Source: Actinacidiphila yanglinensis (GTDB lineage: Bacteria > Actinomycetota > Actinomycetes > Streptomycetales > Streptomycetaceae). Taken from it: a stretch of DNA of 64,000 bases. The notes under the pieces were generated by a model that saw nothing but the letters and a program-made list of their open reading frames with translations, was not told where the DNA came from and ran no database searches. The stretch covers positions 248,001 to 312,000 of the forward strand of contig NZ_FNVU01000007.1 in assembly GCF_900107965.1 (NCBI RefSeq), in the 5' to 3' direction. Shown here piece after piece: positions 50,569-60,913 of this stretch. The number at the start of each line of letters is the position of its first letter. Position 1 is the stretch's first letter. A program made the position numbers and the translations under genes.

Positions 50569-51894
50569 ATGGCGTACGGCATCCAGGCAGCCCGGCGCGA
50601 GCACCGGCTGCCCACCGCGCTGCGCGCGCCCCTCGAGGCGCGCACCTGGCGGGAGCTGGCCTACCTCCTGCTGAACCTCCCGATGGGCATCGTCGGGTTC
50701 GTGTGGACGGTGACGATGCTGTCGCTGGGCGCCGGGCTGCTGATCACCTTCATCGGGCTGCCGGTCCTGGTGCTGGCCCTCGGCGGCTGCCGGGCGATCG
50801 GCTACGCCGAGCGCGCCCGGGCCCGCTCCCTGCTGTGGCTGGACGTCGAGGAGCCCGGCCCGGTGCGCACCAAGTCGCGCGGGTTCTTCCCGTGGCTGGG
50901 CGGCCAGCTCGGCAGCGGGGTCAACTGGCGGCACGCGATCTACTGCCTGCTGCACCTGCCCTGGGGCGTCTTCACCTTCTGCGTGTCCCTCACCTTCTTC
51001 AGCTACGGCTGGGGGCTGCTGACCTACCCGCTGTGGCGGTGGATCTTCCCGGTCTACTTCAACCAGCAGGGCATCCAGATCTACGGGAACGGCAACGGCC
51101 TCAACGGCCAGCACGGCTGGTGGCTGCACACGCCCCTGGACATGCTGCTGTGCGTGACGGTCGGGGTGACGATGGTCCTGCTGCTGCCGTGGGTGGTGCG
51201 GGGCATGGCGCACATCGACCGGATGCTCGTCAGCGGGCTGCTGGGCCCGTCCACGCTGGCCGACCGCGTCACCGAGCTGGAGTCGGACCGCGGCGCGGTG
51301 GTGGACACCGCGGCGGCGGACCTGCGCCGGATCGAGCGGGACCTGCACGACGGCGCGCAGGCGCGGCTGGTGGCGCTCGCCATGGACCTGGGGATGGCCA
51401 AGGAGAAGCTGCTGGAGGACCCGGCGGTGGGTGCCGCGATGGTGGAGGAGGCGCACGGCGAGGTGAAGGTCGCCCTCCAGGAGCTGCGCGACCTCGCCCG
51501 CGGCATCCACCCGGCGATCCTCACCGACCGCGGCCTGGGCCCGTCGCTCTCGGCGGTCGCGGCGCGCTGCACCGTCCCGGTCTCCGTCACCGTGGACCTG
51601 CCGGCCCGCCCGGTGCCGGCGATCGAGGGCATCGCCTACTTCACCGTCTCCGAACTCCTGCAGAACGTCAGCAAGCACAGCGGCGCCTCGCGTGCTGCCG
51701 TCGACGTCTGGCAGACCGGGGACCGTCTCATGCTGCACGTCTACGACAACGGGCGCGGGGGCGCGGCGGTCGACGCGGGCTCGGGCCTGGCCGGGCTGTC
51801 CGAGCGCCTCGACTCCGTGGACGGGGTCCTGGTGGTGGACTCGCCGATGGGCGGCCCGACCCGGATCGCCGCCGAGCTGCCGTGGCGGGTGTGA
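50569..51894 (+). CDS. sensor histidine kinase (HisKA_3), second of a tandem pair
   Basis: 441 residues, paralogue of the previous gene with the same layout; the phosphoacceptor is H260, in the identical ERDLHDGAQARLVALAM context, with an N box ELLQNVSKHSGAS and G boxes DNGRGGAAVDAGSGLAGLSE. It differs by a ~40-residue insertion between membrane segments (YFNQQGIQIYGNGNGLNGQH), likely an extracytoplasmic sensing loop. ATG 50569 after GAAAGGACGG. Confidence 0.92.
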   Translation: MAYGIQAARREHRLPTALRAPLEARTWRELAYLLLNLPMGIVGFVWTVTMLSLGAGLLITFIGLPVLVLALGGCRAIGYAERARARSLLWLDVEEPGPVRTKSRGFFPWLGGQLGSGVNWRHAIYCLLHLPWGVFTFCVSLTFFSYGWGLLTYPLWRWIFPVYFNQQGIQIYGNGNGLNGQHGWWLHTPLDMLLCVTVGVTMVLLLPWVVRGMAHIDRMLVSGLLGPSTLADRVTELESDRGAVVDTAAADLRRIERDLHDGAQARLVALAMDLGMAKEKLLEDPAVGAAMVEEAHGEVKVALQELRDLARGIHPAILTDRGLGPSLSAVAARCTVPVSVTVDLPARPVPAIEGIAYFTVSELLQNVSKHSGASRAAVDVWQTGDRLMLHVYDNGRGGAAVDAGSGLAGLSERLDSVDGVLVVDSPMGGPTRIAAELPWRV

Positions 51895-52054
51895 GCGGCG
51901 CTGCCGTGCCGGGTGCGGGCGGCGCTGCGGAGTTGCGTGGGGGCGGCGCTGCGGAGGCGCGCGTGGGCGGCCTGAGCGCCGTCGCCCCCGGAATCACACC
52001 GATCCCACGCGTCCCTCCATGTCGCCGCGCGGGACTTGCTGGGAAGCTGGACGG

Positions 52055-52582
52055 ATGACCAACGACTTCCCCGCCGGGCTGGCCCTGCGTTCCCCGCGTG
52101 TCGACGACCACGCACGGGTGCTCGCCGTACTCGACCAGTGGTGGGGAGGGCTGGGCGGGGAGACCGGGTCCCGGGAACGGGCGCTGCTGCTGCCGCGGTT
52201 GTACTTCCAGCACTTCACCGGCACCAGCCGGCTCGCGGAGCGCCCCAGCGGTGACCTCGCGGCGTTCCTGATCGGATTCTTCTCCCAGGACCAGCCCGAG
52301 GTCGCCTACATCCACTTCGCCGGCGTCGACCCCGCCCTGCACGGCCGCGGTATCGCCACCGCCCTCTACCGGCGCTTCTTCGCCCTCGCCCGGGGCGAGG
52401 GACGGCACCGCGTGCTCGCCATCACCAGCCCGAGCAACTCCGCGTCCCGCGCGTTCCACACCCGGATCGGCTTCACCGAACTCCCCGGCGCCCCCGAGGC
52501 CCCGCCCTCGGTCCAGCCCGACTACGACGGCCCCGGCCTCGACCGCGTCGTCTTCAGCATCGATCTGCCGGCGGACGGGTAG
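52055..52582 (+). CDS. GNAT-family acetyltransferase
   Basis: 175 residues. VAYIHFAGVDPALHGRGIAT carries the R/Q-x-x-G-x-G/A acetyl-CoA loop and ALYRRFFALARGEGRHRVLA-ITSPSNSASRAFHTRIGF the C-terminal motif B. Substrate not readable. Its 3' end overlaps the convergent acetyltransferase by 29 bp. Confidence 0.88.
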   Translation: MTNDFPAGLALRSPRVDDHARVLAVLDQWWGGLGGETGSRERALLLPRLYFQHFTGTSRLAERPSGDLAAFLIGFFSQDQPEVAYIHFAGVDPALHGRGIATALYRRFFALARGEGRHRVLAITSPSNSASRAFHTRIGFTELPGAPEAPPSVQPDYDGPGLDRVVFSIDLPADG

Positions 52583-53183
52583 CGGCTGCGGGCCGCCGCG
52601 AGGTGCCGCCGCCCCGCGTCGAGGCCGTCCGCCGCTGACCCGCGTCGCCGCGGGCCGCCGCGTACTCCTGCCGCGTGATCGCCGTGACGTCGACCGCCCC
52701 GCCGTGCGCGGGCACGGTGGTGCGGCGGTCGAAGGCCATGCCCAGCTTGGTCATCACGTGCCGGGACGCGTGGTTGTCCGGGTGGCAGATGCTCACGATC
52801 CGGTCCAGCCGTACCTCGTCGAAGCCGAAAGCCATCACCGCGCGCGCCGCCTCGGTGGCGTAGCCGTGTCCCCAGTGCGCGCGGCCCAGCCGCCAGCCGA
52901 TCTCCACCGCGGGCAGGATCTCCGGCAGGAAGTTCGGCACCGTGATGCCGACCCAGCCGACCAGTTCGCCACTGCCGACGAGCTCGGTGGCGAACAGGCC
53001 GTAGCCGCGGTCGGCCCAGTTCTGCCGCAGCAGCGCGAAGCTCGCGGTCACCTGCGCCCGGTCGCGGGTCGACCCGTCGCGGATGAACCGCATCACCTCC
53101 GGGTCGGAATCGAGGGCGACCAGCGCCTCCAGGTCCTCGTCCCGCCACATCCTCAAGCGCAGCCGCTCCGTGACCAGTTCCAT
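52554..53183 (-). CDS. RimJ/RimL-type N-acetyltransferase
   Basis: 209 residues from ATG 53183 (MELVTERLRLRMWRDEDLEA). VGWRLGRAHWGHGYATEAARAV-type pattern is present as IGWRLGRAHWGHGYATEAAR, and ICHPDNHASRHVMTKLGM follows; this is the RimJ/RimL Acetyltransf_3 family. The last ~30 residues are Arg/Thr/Pro-rich and overlap the neighbouring gene, so a shorter functional end is likely. Confidence 0.88.
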   Translation of the reverse strand: MELVTERLRLRMWRDEDLEALVALDSDPEVMRFIRDGSTRDRAQVTASFALLRQNWADRGYGLFATELVGSGELVGWVGITVPNFLPEILPAVEIGWRLGRAHWGHGYATEAARAVMAFGFDEVRLDRIVSICHPDNHASRHVMTKLGMAFDRRTTVPAHGGAVDVTAITRQEYAAARGDAGQRRTASTRGGGTSRRPAAATRPPADRC

Positions 53184-53287
53184 CGCGCCGACCCCCGGTT
53201 CGCTCGTCGTCCGGTGCGCCCGCCCCGCCACGACGCGGGGCCGCACGACCGCCGAGGCTACGCCACGGGGGCCGCACGACGCCGAGG

Positions 53288-54244
53288 CTACGCCACCCGC
53301 AGCAGGACCTTGCCGGTGCTGCGCCCCGCCGCCAAGGCGTCATGGGCCTGGGCGGCGTCGGCGAGCGGGAGGACCGCGGAGACGTCCTGGCGGATCGCGC
53401 CGGAGGCGAGCAGCGAGAGGGCGGACAGGGCGTGCGCGCGGACCGTGGCGGGGGCCCGGCGGGCGAGGTCACCGATGTTGTAGCCGGTCAGCGAGCGGTT
53501 GTTCTTCCACAGCGGCAGGAGCGGGAGGGTGAGGTCGGGGTGGCGGGCGGCCTCGCCGTAGAGGGCGAGGCGGCCGAAGGGGGCGAGCAGCGGGAGGGAG
53601 GCCAGTCGGGTCGGGCCGCCGATCGGGTCGAGCACGACGTCGACCTCCGGGACCGCATCGGCGAATTCGTCGCGCTGGTGGAGGGCGTCGTAGCCGAAGC
53701 GCTTGGCGTACTCGGCCTTGGCGGGCGAGCCGACCGTGCCGTAGACGGCGGCGGCGCCCAGCGCGCGGGCGATCTGGGCGGCGGCCGAGCCGACCCCGCC
53801 GGCGGCGGCGTGGATCAGCACGGTGTCGCCCGCGGTGAGCCGGGCCGCGCCGGCCAGCACCCCGTAGGCGGTGGTGAGGGTGAGGCCGGCGCCGCCGCCG
53901 TCGCGCAGCGATAGCCCGTCGAGCGGGAAGGCGAAGTCGGCCGGGGCCAGGGCGTACTCGGCGTAGCCGCCGCCGTCGGGGAGGTAGGCGGCGACCGGGT
54001 CGCCGGCCGCGAGGCCGGTGACGCCCGGTCCGACGCCGGCCACCTCGCCGGACACCTCGAGCCCGGGCACGGCGGTGCCGTCCGGCGCCCCGAAGTCGCC
54101 GAGCCGGTGCTGCACCTCGCCGTAGTTCACTCCCGCGTACGCGACCCGGATCAGTACGTGGCCGGGGCCTGGCACGGGAGCCGGCAGCTCCACTGGTTTC
54201 AGCACCTCAGGACCGCCGATGACGTCGAAGCCGACCGCGCGCAC
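53288..54244 (-). CDS. zinc-independent quinone oxidoreductase (QOR-like MDR)
   Basis: 318 residues from GTG 54244. Medium-chain dehydrogenase fold: GroES-like half with VLIRVAYAGVNYGEVQHRLG and PGLEVSGEVAGVGPGV, then the NADPH Rossmann half with IHAAAGGVGSAAAQIARALGA. Zinc ligands of alcohol dehydrogenases are absent, typical for NADPH:quinone reductases. Start GTG 54244 because the fold begins at once; a longer frame upstream overlaps the response-regulator leader. Confidence 0.9.
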   Translation of the reverse strand: MRAVGFDVIGGPEVLKPVELPAPVPGPGHVLIRVAYAGVNYGEVQHRLGDFGAPDGTAVPGLEVSGEVAGVGPGVTGLAAGDPVAAYLPDGGGYAEYALAPADFAFPLDGLSLRDGGGAGLTLTTAYGVLAGAARLTAGDTVLIHAAAGGVGSAAAQIARALGAAAVYGTVGSPAKAEYAKRFGYDALHQRDEFADAVPEVDVVLDPIGGPTRLASLPLLAPFGRLALYGEAARHPDLTLPLLPLWKNNRSLTGYNIGDLARRAPATVRAHALSALSLLASGAIRQDVSAVLPLADAAQAHDALAAGRSTGKVLLRVA

Positions 54245-54389
54245 ACGTTCTCCTCTCCTGGGGTCCGCCCGCAGGGCGGCCGCCACTGATCGCCGGGCGC
54301 AACCTTGCCCACCCCGCACCGTATTCCTCATCGGGGCACTGATGCTGGGATGCTGGGGGAGTCGGTTCGGACGGGGGAAGCTGGAGACC

Positions 54390-55061
54390 GTGGAGGACAG
54401 GGTGCGGGTCGTCATCGCCGAGGATTCGGTACTGCTCAGGGAGGGACTCACCCGGCTGCTCACCGACCGGGGCCACGACGTGGTCGCGGGGGTCGGCGAC
54501 GCCGAGGAACTGATCAAGGCGGTACGTGCACTGGCCGACCAGGGGGCGCCCCCCGACGTGGTCGTGGCGGACGTGCGGATGCCCCCGACGCACACCGACG
54601 AGGGAGTGCGCGCGGCCGTGCAATTGCGCAGGGACCACCCCGGCGTCGGGGTGCTGGTGCTGTCGCAGTACGTCGAGGAGCAGTACGCGACGGAGCTGCT
54701 GGCCGGCAGCAGCCGCGGGGTGGGCTACCTGCTCAAGGACCGGGTCGCCGAGGTCCGCGAGTTCGTGGACGCCGTGGTCCGGGTCGCCGAGGGCGGTACC
54801 GCGCTGGACCCGGAGGTGGTGGCGCAGCTGCTGGGCCGCAGCCGGAAGCAGGACGTCCTGGCCGGGCTGACCCCGCGCGAGCGCGAGGTGCTGGGCCTGA
54901 TGGCCGAGGGCCGGACGAACTCGGCGGTGGCCAAGCAGCTCGTGGTGAGCGACGGCGCCGTGGAGAAGCACGTGAGCAACATCTTCCTGAAGCTCGGCCT
55001 CGCGCCGAGCCAGGGCGATCACCGCAGGGTGCTGGCGGTGCTGACCTACCTGAACTCGTGA
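54390..55061 (+). CDS. NarL/LuxR-family response regulator
   Basis: 223 residues from GTG 54390. Receiver domain with acidic pair E11-D12, phosphoacceptor D61 (VVVADVRMPP) and the Lys of GYLLKDR; C-terminal LuxR helix-turn-helix LTPREREVLGLMAEGRTNSA to EKHVSNIFLKLGL. It is the likely partner of the two upstream kinases although four unrelated genes lie between them, an arrangement I recall from the S. coelicolor SCO4596-SCO4598 region. Confidence 0.92.
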   Translation: MEDRVRVVIAEDSVLLREGLTRLLTDRGHDVVAGVGDAEELIKAVRALADQGAPPDVVVADVRMPPTHTDEGVRAAVQLRRDHPGVGVLVLSQYVEEQYATELLAGSSRGVGYLLKDRVAEVREFVDAVVRVAEGGTALDPEVVAQLLGRSRKQDVLAGLTPREREVLGLMAEGRTNSAVAKQLVVSDGAVEKHVSNIFLKLGLAPSQGDHRRVLAVLTYLNS

Positions 55062-55213
55062 ATTGCTGACACGCTGTCTCACAAGAGAGCCGGACGGGTG
55101 GTGGCCCGCGCGACCCCCCGCCCGGCTCCGAGATGCCGGGACGTACCGGGAAGGCGACCCTTACCGACGTACCATGACCGGTGAGCCGTGCCGCCTCGAA
55201 GGAGGTCCGTTCA

Positions 55214-57164
55214 GTGACCAGCCAGGTCAGCAGCCCCATCAACGAGGAACACGAGGGCCCCGCGCCCTCTCTCGGCGCCCCGGTCGGGGCGCTCGGGGAG
55301 CAACGCACCAGCGGTAAGCAGACGCGTCGACTCGATCGGGTCATCATCCGGTTCGCCGGTGACTCGGGCGACGGGATGCAGCTCACCGGCGATCGCTTCA
55401 CCTCCGAGACCGCGTCATTCGGGAACGACCTGTCCACGCTGCCGAACTTCCCGGCCGAGATCCGGGCGCCCGCAGGGACCCTGCCGGGGGTCTCCTCTTT
55501 CCAGCTGCACTTCGCCGACCACGACATCCTCACCCCCGGTGACGCGCCCGACGTGCTGGTGGCCATGAACCCGGCCGCCCTGAAGGCCAACCTGGCCGAC
55601 GTGCCGCGCGGCGGGGAGATCATCGTCAACACCGACGAGTTCACCAAGCGCGCGATGGCCAAGGTCGGCTACGGCGCCAACCCGCTGGAGGACGGCTCCC
55701 TGGAGGCGTACGCGGTGCACCCGGTGCCGCTGACCACGCTGACCCTGGAAGCGCTCAAGGACAGCGGTCTGGCCCGCAAGGACGCCGAGCGGGCGAAGAA
55801 CATGTTCGCGCTCGGCCTGCTGTCCTGGATGTACCACCGCCCGACCGAGGGCACCGAGTCCTTCCTGCGGAAGAAGTTCGCGAAGAAGCCGGACATCGCC
55901 GAGGCCAACGTCGCGGCCTTCCGCGCGGGCTGGAACTTCGGCGAGACCACCGAGGACTTCGCGGTCTCCTACGAGGTCGCGCCCGCCACCAGCGCCTTCC
56001 CGGCCGGCACCTACCGCAACATCTCCGGGAACCTCGCGCTCGCCTACGGCCTGATCGCGTCCTCCAGCCGCAGCGGGCTGCCGCTGTTCCTCGGCTCCTA
56101 CCCGATCACCCCGGCCTCGGACATCCTGCACGAGCTGAGCCGGCACAAGAACTTCGGCGTGCGGACCTTCCAGGCCGAGGACGAGATCGCCGCGATCGGG
56201 GCGGCGCTGGGCGCCGCGTTCGGCGGCTCGCTGGCGGTCACCACCACCTCCGGGCCGGGCGTGGCGCTGAAGTCCGAGACCATCGGGCTGGCGGTGTCGC
56301 TTGAGCTGCCCCTGCTGGTCGTCGACATCCAGCGCGGCGGCCCGTCGACCGGCATGCCGACCAAGACCGAGCAGGCCGACCTGCTCCAGGCGATGTACGG
56401 GCGCAACGGCGAGGCACCGGTGCCGATCGTGGCCCCGGCCACCCCGGCGGAGTGCTTCACCGCGGCACTGGAGGCGGCCAGGATCGCGGTCGCCTACCGC
56501 ACCCCGGTGATGCTGCTGTCCGACGGCTACCTCGCCAACGGCTCCGAACCGTGGCGCGTCCCGGACGTCGACGAACTCCCGGACCTGCACGTCGAGTTCG
56601 CCTCCGGCCCGAACCACACCGCGGCCGACGGCACCGAGACGTTCTGGCCCTACCTGCGCGACCCCGAGACGCTGGCCCGCCCCTGGGCCGTCCCCGGCAC
56701 GCCGGGCCTGGAGCACCGCATCGGCGGCATCGAGAAGCAGGACGGCACCGGGAACATCTCCTACGACCCGGCCAACCACGACTTCATGGTCCGCACCCGC
56801 CAGGCGAAGATCGACGGCATCACGGTGCCCGACATCGAGGTCGACGACCCCAGCGGCGCCGCCCGCACCCTGGTGCTCGGCTGGGGCTCGACGTACGGGC
56901 CGATCACGGCCGCGGTGCGCCGGATCCGCCGTGAAGGCGGCCTGGTGGCGCAGGCCCACCTGCGCCACCTCAACCCCTTCCCCGCCAACCTCGGCTCCGT
57001 CCTCGCCGGATACGACAAGGTGCTGGTGCCGGAGATGAACCTCGGCCAGCTCGCCCACCTGATCCGGGCGAAGTACCTCGTCGACGCCCGGTCGTACACC
57101 CAGGTGACCGGGCTGCCGTTCAAGGCCGAGCAGTTGGCGCAGGCGATCGCTAAGGAGAACGCGG

Positions 57165-57172
<8 letters not shown>
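55214..57172 (+). CDS. korA: 2-oxoacid:acceptor oxidoreductase, alpha subunit (KorA)
   Basis: 652 residues; start GTG 55214 with a textbook GAAGGAGG upstream. N-terminal gamma-type domain (RVIIRFAGDSGDGMQLTGDR, ~residues 40-200) is fused to the alpha/pyrimidine domain (LGSYPITPASDILHELSRHK, EDEIAAIGAALGAAFGG, TTTSGPGVALKSETIGLAVS). With KorB it forms the anaerobic-type 2-oxoglutarate:ferredoxin oxidoreductase that makes succinyl-CoA and reduced ferredoxin, used by many aerobic actinobacteria in place of or beside 2-oxoglutarate dehydrogenase. korB overlaps by 8 bp. Confidence 0.93.
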
Positions 57173-58256
<1,084 letters not shown>

Positions 58257-58267
58257 CCCACCCGGCT

Positions 58268-58440
58268 GCCCCGTCCTGTCCGGTCGAGGGACCACCTGCC
58301 GGTGGTGGGTTGCTCGCGCAGTTCCTCGCCCCTTGGTGGTTGCCCTCCTTTCACGGAGGGAGGCGCACACACCAGGGGCGCGGGGAACTGCGCGAGCAAC
58401 CACCGCCGGACCGCAAGGTCCCGTAGCAACAGGACGGGGC
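58268..58440. repeat. large inverted repeat downstream of korB
   Basis: Outer arms GCCCCGTCCTGT (58268-58279) and ACAGGACGGGGC (58429-58440); inner arms near 58309-58332 and 58377-58400 are the GTTGCTCGCGCAGTTC / GAACTGCGCGAGCAAC motif that recurs between genes in Streptomyces. It can fold into a long interrupted stem and probably acts as a terminator or an intergenic mobile repeat between korB and the convergent HxlR gene. Confidence 0.8.
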
Positions 58441-58470
58441 ACCCCGGCGGGTCCGGGGCAGCCCGGCGGG

Positions 58471-58833
58471 TCAGGGCGCCGTGTCGTACGCGACCTGCGC
58501 GGCCAGCACGGCCCCCACGTTCCGCTCCGTCCACTCGGCGAGAGCGCACACCTTCTCCGCCGCCTGCACCCCCAAGGGCGTGAGGTCGTAGTCGACGTGC
58601 GGCGGAATCACCGGGCGGGCCCGGCGCCGTATGAACCCGTCCCGCTCCAGCACCCGCAACGTCTGCGCGAGCATCTTCTCGCTGACCCCGCCCACCCTGC
58701 GGCGCAACTCGCTGAAGCGCAGCGTCCCCGCCGCGGACAGTTCGGTGAGGACGAGGACACCCCAGGTGCTGGTGACGTGTTCGAGGATGGTCCGCTCCGG
58801 GCAGCCCCTCCTGCGCTCTTCACTTACCTTCAT
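58471..58833 (-). CDS. HxlR-family redox-type regulator
   Basis: 120 residues from ATG 58833. Winged helix: GCPERTILEHVTSTWGVLVL, RFSELRRRVGGVSEKMLAQT, LRVLERDGFIRRRARP, PHVDYDLTPLG. Cys11 just before the first helix is the position of the redox-sensing cysteine in QorR/HypR-type members. The divergent gene 108 bp away is a quinone-reductase-like NAD(P)-binding protein, its likely target. Confidence 0.9.
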   Translation of the reverse strand: MKVSEERRRGCPERTILEHVTSTWGVLVLTELSAAGTLRFSELRRRVGGVSEKMLAQTLRVLERDGFIRRRARPVIPPHVDYDLTPLGVQAAEKVCALAEWTERNVGAVLAAQVAYDTAP

Positions 58834-58842
58834 GGATGTACC

Positions 58843-58862
58843 GTACTTCAAGGTGGGTACTT
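58843..58862. promoter_or_regulatory. direct GTACTT repeats, HxlR operator candidate
   Basis: GTACTT at 58843-58848 and 58857-58862, 14 bp apart, just upstream of the HxlR start and in the promoter region of both divergent genes. HxlR operators are usually built from GTAC-type half-sites. Confidence 0.5.
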
Positions 58863-58940
58863 TCCCAGGGTTAGTGTTCGCGTTACGGTGACGAGGAAGC
58901 CGAACCGGCGGGCAGAACACCGCAGAACGGGAGCAATACC

Positions 58941-59801
58941 ATGAGTATCGTCGTCACCGGAGCCACCGGGCACCTGGGCCGGCTCGTCATCGCGGATCTG
59001 CTGGAGCGCGGGGTGGGGGCGGGGGAGATCGCCGCGGTCGTACGCGACGAGGGCAAGGCCGCCGACCTGGCCGCCAAGGGCGTGGAGCTGCGGATCGCGG
59101 ACTACGACCGGCCGGAGAGCCTGAAGGGGGCGTTCCGGGCCGGCGAGCGCGTGCTGTTCGTGTCGGGCAACGAGCCCGGCAAGCGGCTGCCGCAGCACGC
59201 CGCCGTGATCGACGCCGCACGCGAGGCGCGGGTCGGCCTGCTCGCCTACACCAGCATTCTGGGCGGCCAGGGGGCCGACATGGCACTGGCCGAGGAGCAC
59301 AAGGTCACGGAGCGGCAGATCTTCGCCGCGGACCTGCCGTACACCCTGCTGCGCAACGGCTGGTACACCGAGGTGTACACCGGCAATCTCGCCCCGGTGC
59401 TGGAGCACGGCGCCGTGGTGGCCAGCGCGGGCGACGGCCGGGTGGCCTCGGCGGCGCGGGCGGACTACGCCGCCGCGGCGGCGGTGGTGCTCACCGGCGA
59501 GGGCCACGAGAACAAGGCGTACGAGCTGAGCGGCGACACCGCGTGGAGCTTCGCGGAGTACGCGGCGGCGGTCTCGGAGGCGACCGGCCGGGAGATCGCG
59601 TACCAGAACGTCCCGTCCGAGCGGCACCTGGAGATCCTGGTCGGCGCGGGCATCCCGGCGGCGTTCGCCGAGATCCTGGTCGACGTCGACCGCGGGATCG
59701 GGCGCGGCCTGCTCGCCGGCACCAGCGGGGAGCTGTCCCGGCTGATCGGCCGTCCGACGACCCCGATGCCGGACTCGGTGGCCGCCGCGCTCAAGGGCTG
59801 A
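58941..59801 (+). CDS. NmrA/QorB-like NAD(P)H-binding quinone oxidoreductase
   Basis: 286 residues. Starts with the nucleotide motif MSIVVTGATGHLGRLVIADL; HAAVIDAAREARVGLLAYTS, LLRNGWYTEVYTGNL and YELSGDTAWSFAEYAAAVSE match the atypical SDR/QorB group that reduces quinones with NADPH. The divergent HxlR regulator suggests induction by quinones or electrophiles. RBS GGGAGC. Confidence 0.9.
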   Translation: MSIVVTGATGHLGRLVIADLLERGVGAGEIAAVVRDEGKAADLAAKGVELRIADYDRPESLKGAFRAGERVLFVSGNEPGKRLPQHAAVIDAAREARVGLLAYTSILGGQGADMALAEEHKVTERQIFAADLPYTLLRNGWYTEVYTGNLAPVLEHGAVVASAGDGRVASAARADYAAAAAVVLTGEGHENKAYELSGDTAWSFAEYAAAVSEATGREIAYQNVPSERHLEILVGAGIPAAFAEILVDVDRGIGRGLLAGTSGELSRLIGRPTTPMPDSVAAALKG

Positions 59802-59838
59802 CCCCTCCCCCGACCCTGTCCCGCTCGCTCCCGGCCGG

Positions 59839-59876
59839 GCCTGTCATGACCACAGTGCGATATGGCCATGACAGGC
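59839..59876. promoter_or_regulatory. inverted repeat upstream of rarD
   Basis: GCCTGTCATG (59839-59848) and CATGACAGGC (59867-59876), perfect 10-bp arms 28 bp apart centre to centre, 53 bp before the rarD start. It is either an operator or the stem of a leader hairpin. Confidence 0.55.
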
Positions 59877-59928
59877 CGAACCGCCGCCCGCTACCTTCTC
59901 ACTGCGGTGGACAGCAGGAGGGGCGATC

Positions 59929-60900
59929 ATGGGCGAGCAGCGGGCAGGGCTGGGCTACGGGTTCGCGGCCTACGGACTGTGGGGCCTGTTCCCGCTGTTC
60001 TGGCCGCTGCTGGAGCCGGCCGGGGCACTGGAGATCCTGGCCCACCGCATGGTGTGGTCGCTGGTGGTGGCCGCGCTGATCCTGCTGGTGCTGCGCCGCT
60101 GGGCATGGGTCACCGTGCTGGTCCGGCAGCCGAAGCGGCTGGCCCTGGTGGCGGCCGCCGCGACCGCGGTGACGATCAACTGGGGCGTCTACATCTGGGC
60201 GGTCAACTCCGATCACGTGGTGGAGGGTTCGCTCGGCTACTTCATCAACCCGCTGGTCACCATCGCGCTGGGCGTGCTGGTGCTGCACGAACGCCTGCGG
60301 CCGGTGCAGTGGGCGGCGGTCGGCATCGGCTGCGTCGCGGTGGTCGTCCTGACCGTCGGGTACGGGCGGCTGCCGTGGATCGCGCTGACCCTCGCGTTCT
60401 CCTTCGGCGGCTACGGGCTGATCAAGAAGAAGCTCGCGATGAACGGGCTCGAGTCGCTCGCCGCCGAGGCCGGCGTGCAGTTCGTGCCCGCGCTGGTCTT
60501 CCTGCTGGTGCTGGGCGCCCGGGGCCGGTCGACCTTCACCGGGCACGGCGCCGGGCACGCCGGCCTGCTCGCCACCTGCGGCCTGGTCACCGCGATACCG
60601 CTGATCCTCTTCGGGATGGCCGCCACCCGGCTGCCGCTGTCGACGATCGGCCTGATGCAGTACCTCACCCCCGTCTTCCAGTTCCTGATCGGGGTGCTGC
60701 ACTTCCACGAGACGATGCCGGCGGACCGCTGGGCCGGGTTCTTCCTGGTCTGGGCCGCGCTCGGCGTCCTTACCGGGGACGCTCTGCGCACCGCGCGCCG
60801 CGGCCGGCTCGACCTGGCCGCGGCGCGGCGGGCGGCGGCGTCGGCGCCTCCACTGCCCCCCGCCGGCCAGTCCCCCGACCACGAGCCGGTCGAGGGCTGA
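59929..60900 (+). CDS. rarD: RarD-type EamA transporter
   Basis: 323 residues with ten membrane segments. GFAAYGLWGLFPLFWPLLEP, HRMVWSLVV, VTINWGVYIWAVNSDHVVEG and SLGYFINPLVTIALGVLVLH are RarD signatures. The substrate of RarD is not established. ATG 59929 with GGAGGGG upstream. The C-terminal 45 residues are Ala/Arg/Pro-rich. Confidence 0.93.
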   Translation: MGEQRAGLGYGFAAYGLWGLFPLFWPLLEPAGALEILAHRMVWSLVVAALILLVLRRWAWVTVLVRQPKRLALVAAAATAVTINWGVYIWAVNSDHVVEGSLGYFINPLVTIALGVLVLHERLRPVQWAAVGIGCVAVVVLTVGYGRLPWIALTLAFSFGGYGLIKKKLAMNGLESLAAEAGVQFVPALVFLLVLGARGRSTFTGHGAGHAGLLATCGLVTAIPLILFGMAATRLPLSTIGLMQYLTPVFQFLIGVLHFHETMPADRWAGFFLVWAALGVLTGDALRTARRGRLDLAAARRAAASAPPLPPAGQSPDHEPVEG

Positions 60901-60913
60901 GGGCAGGCGCTCG

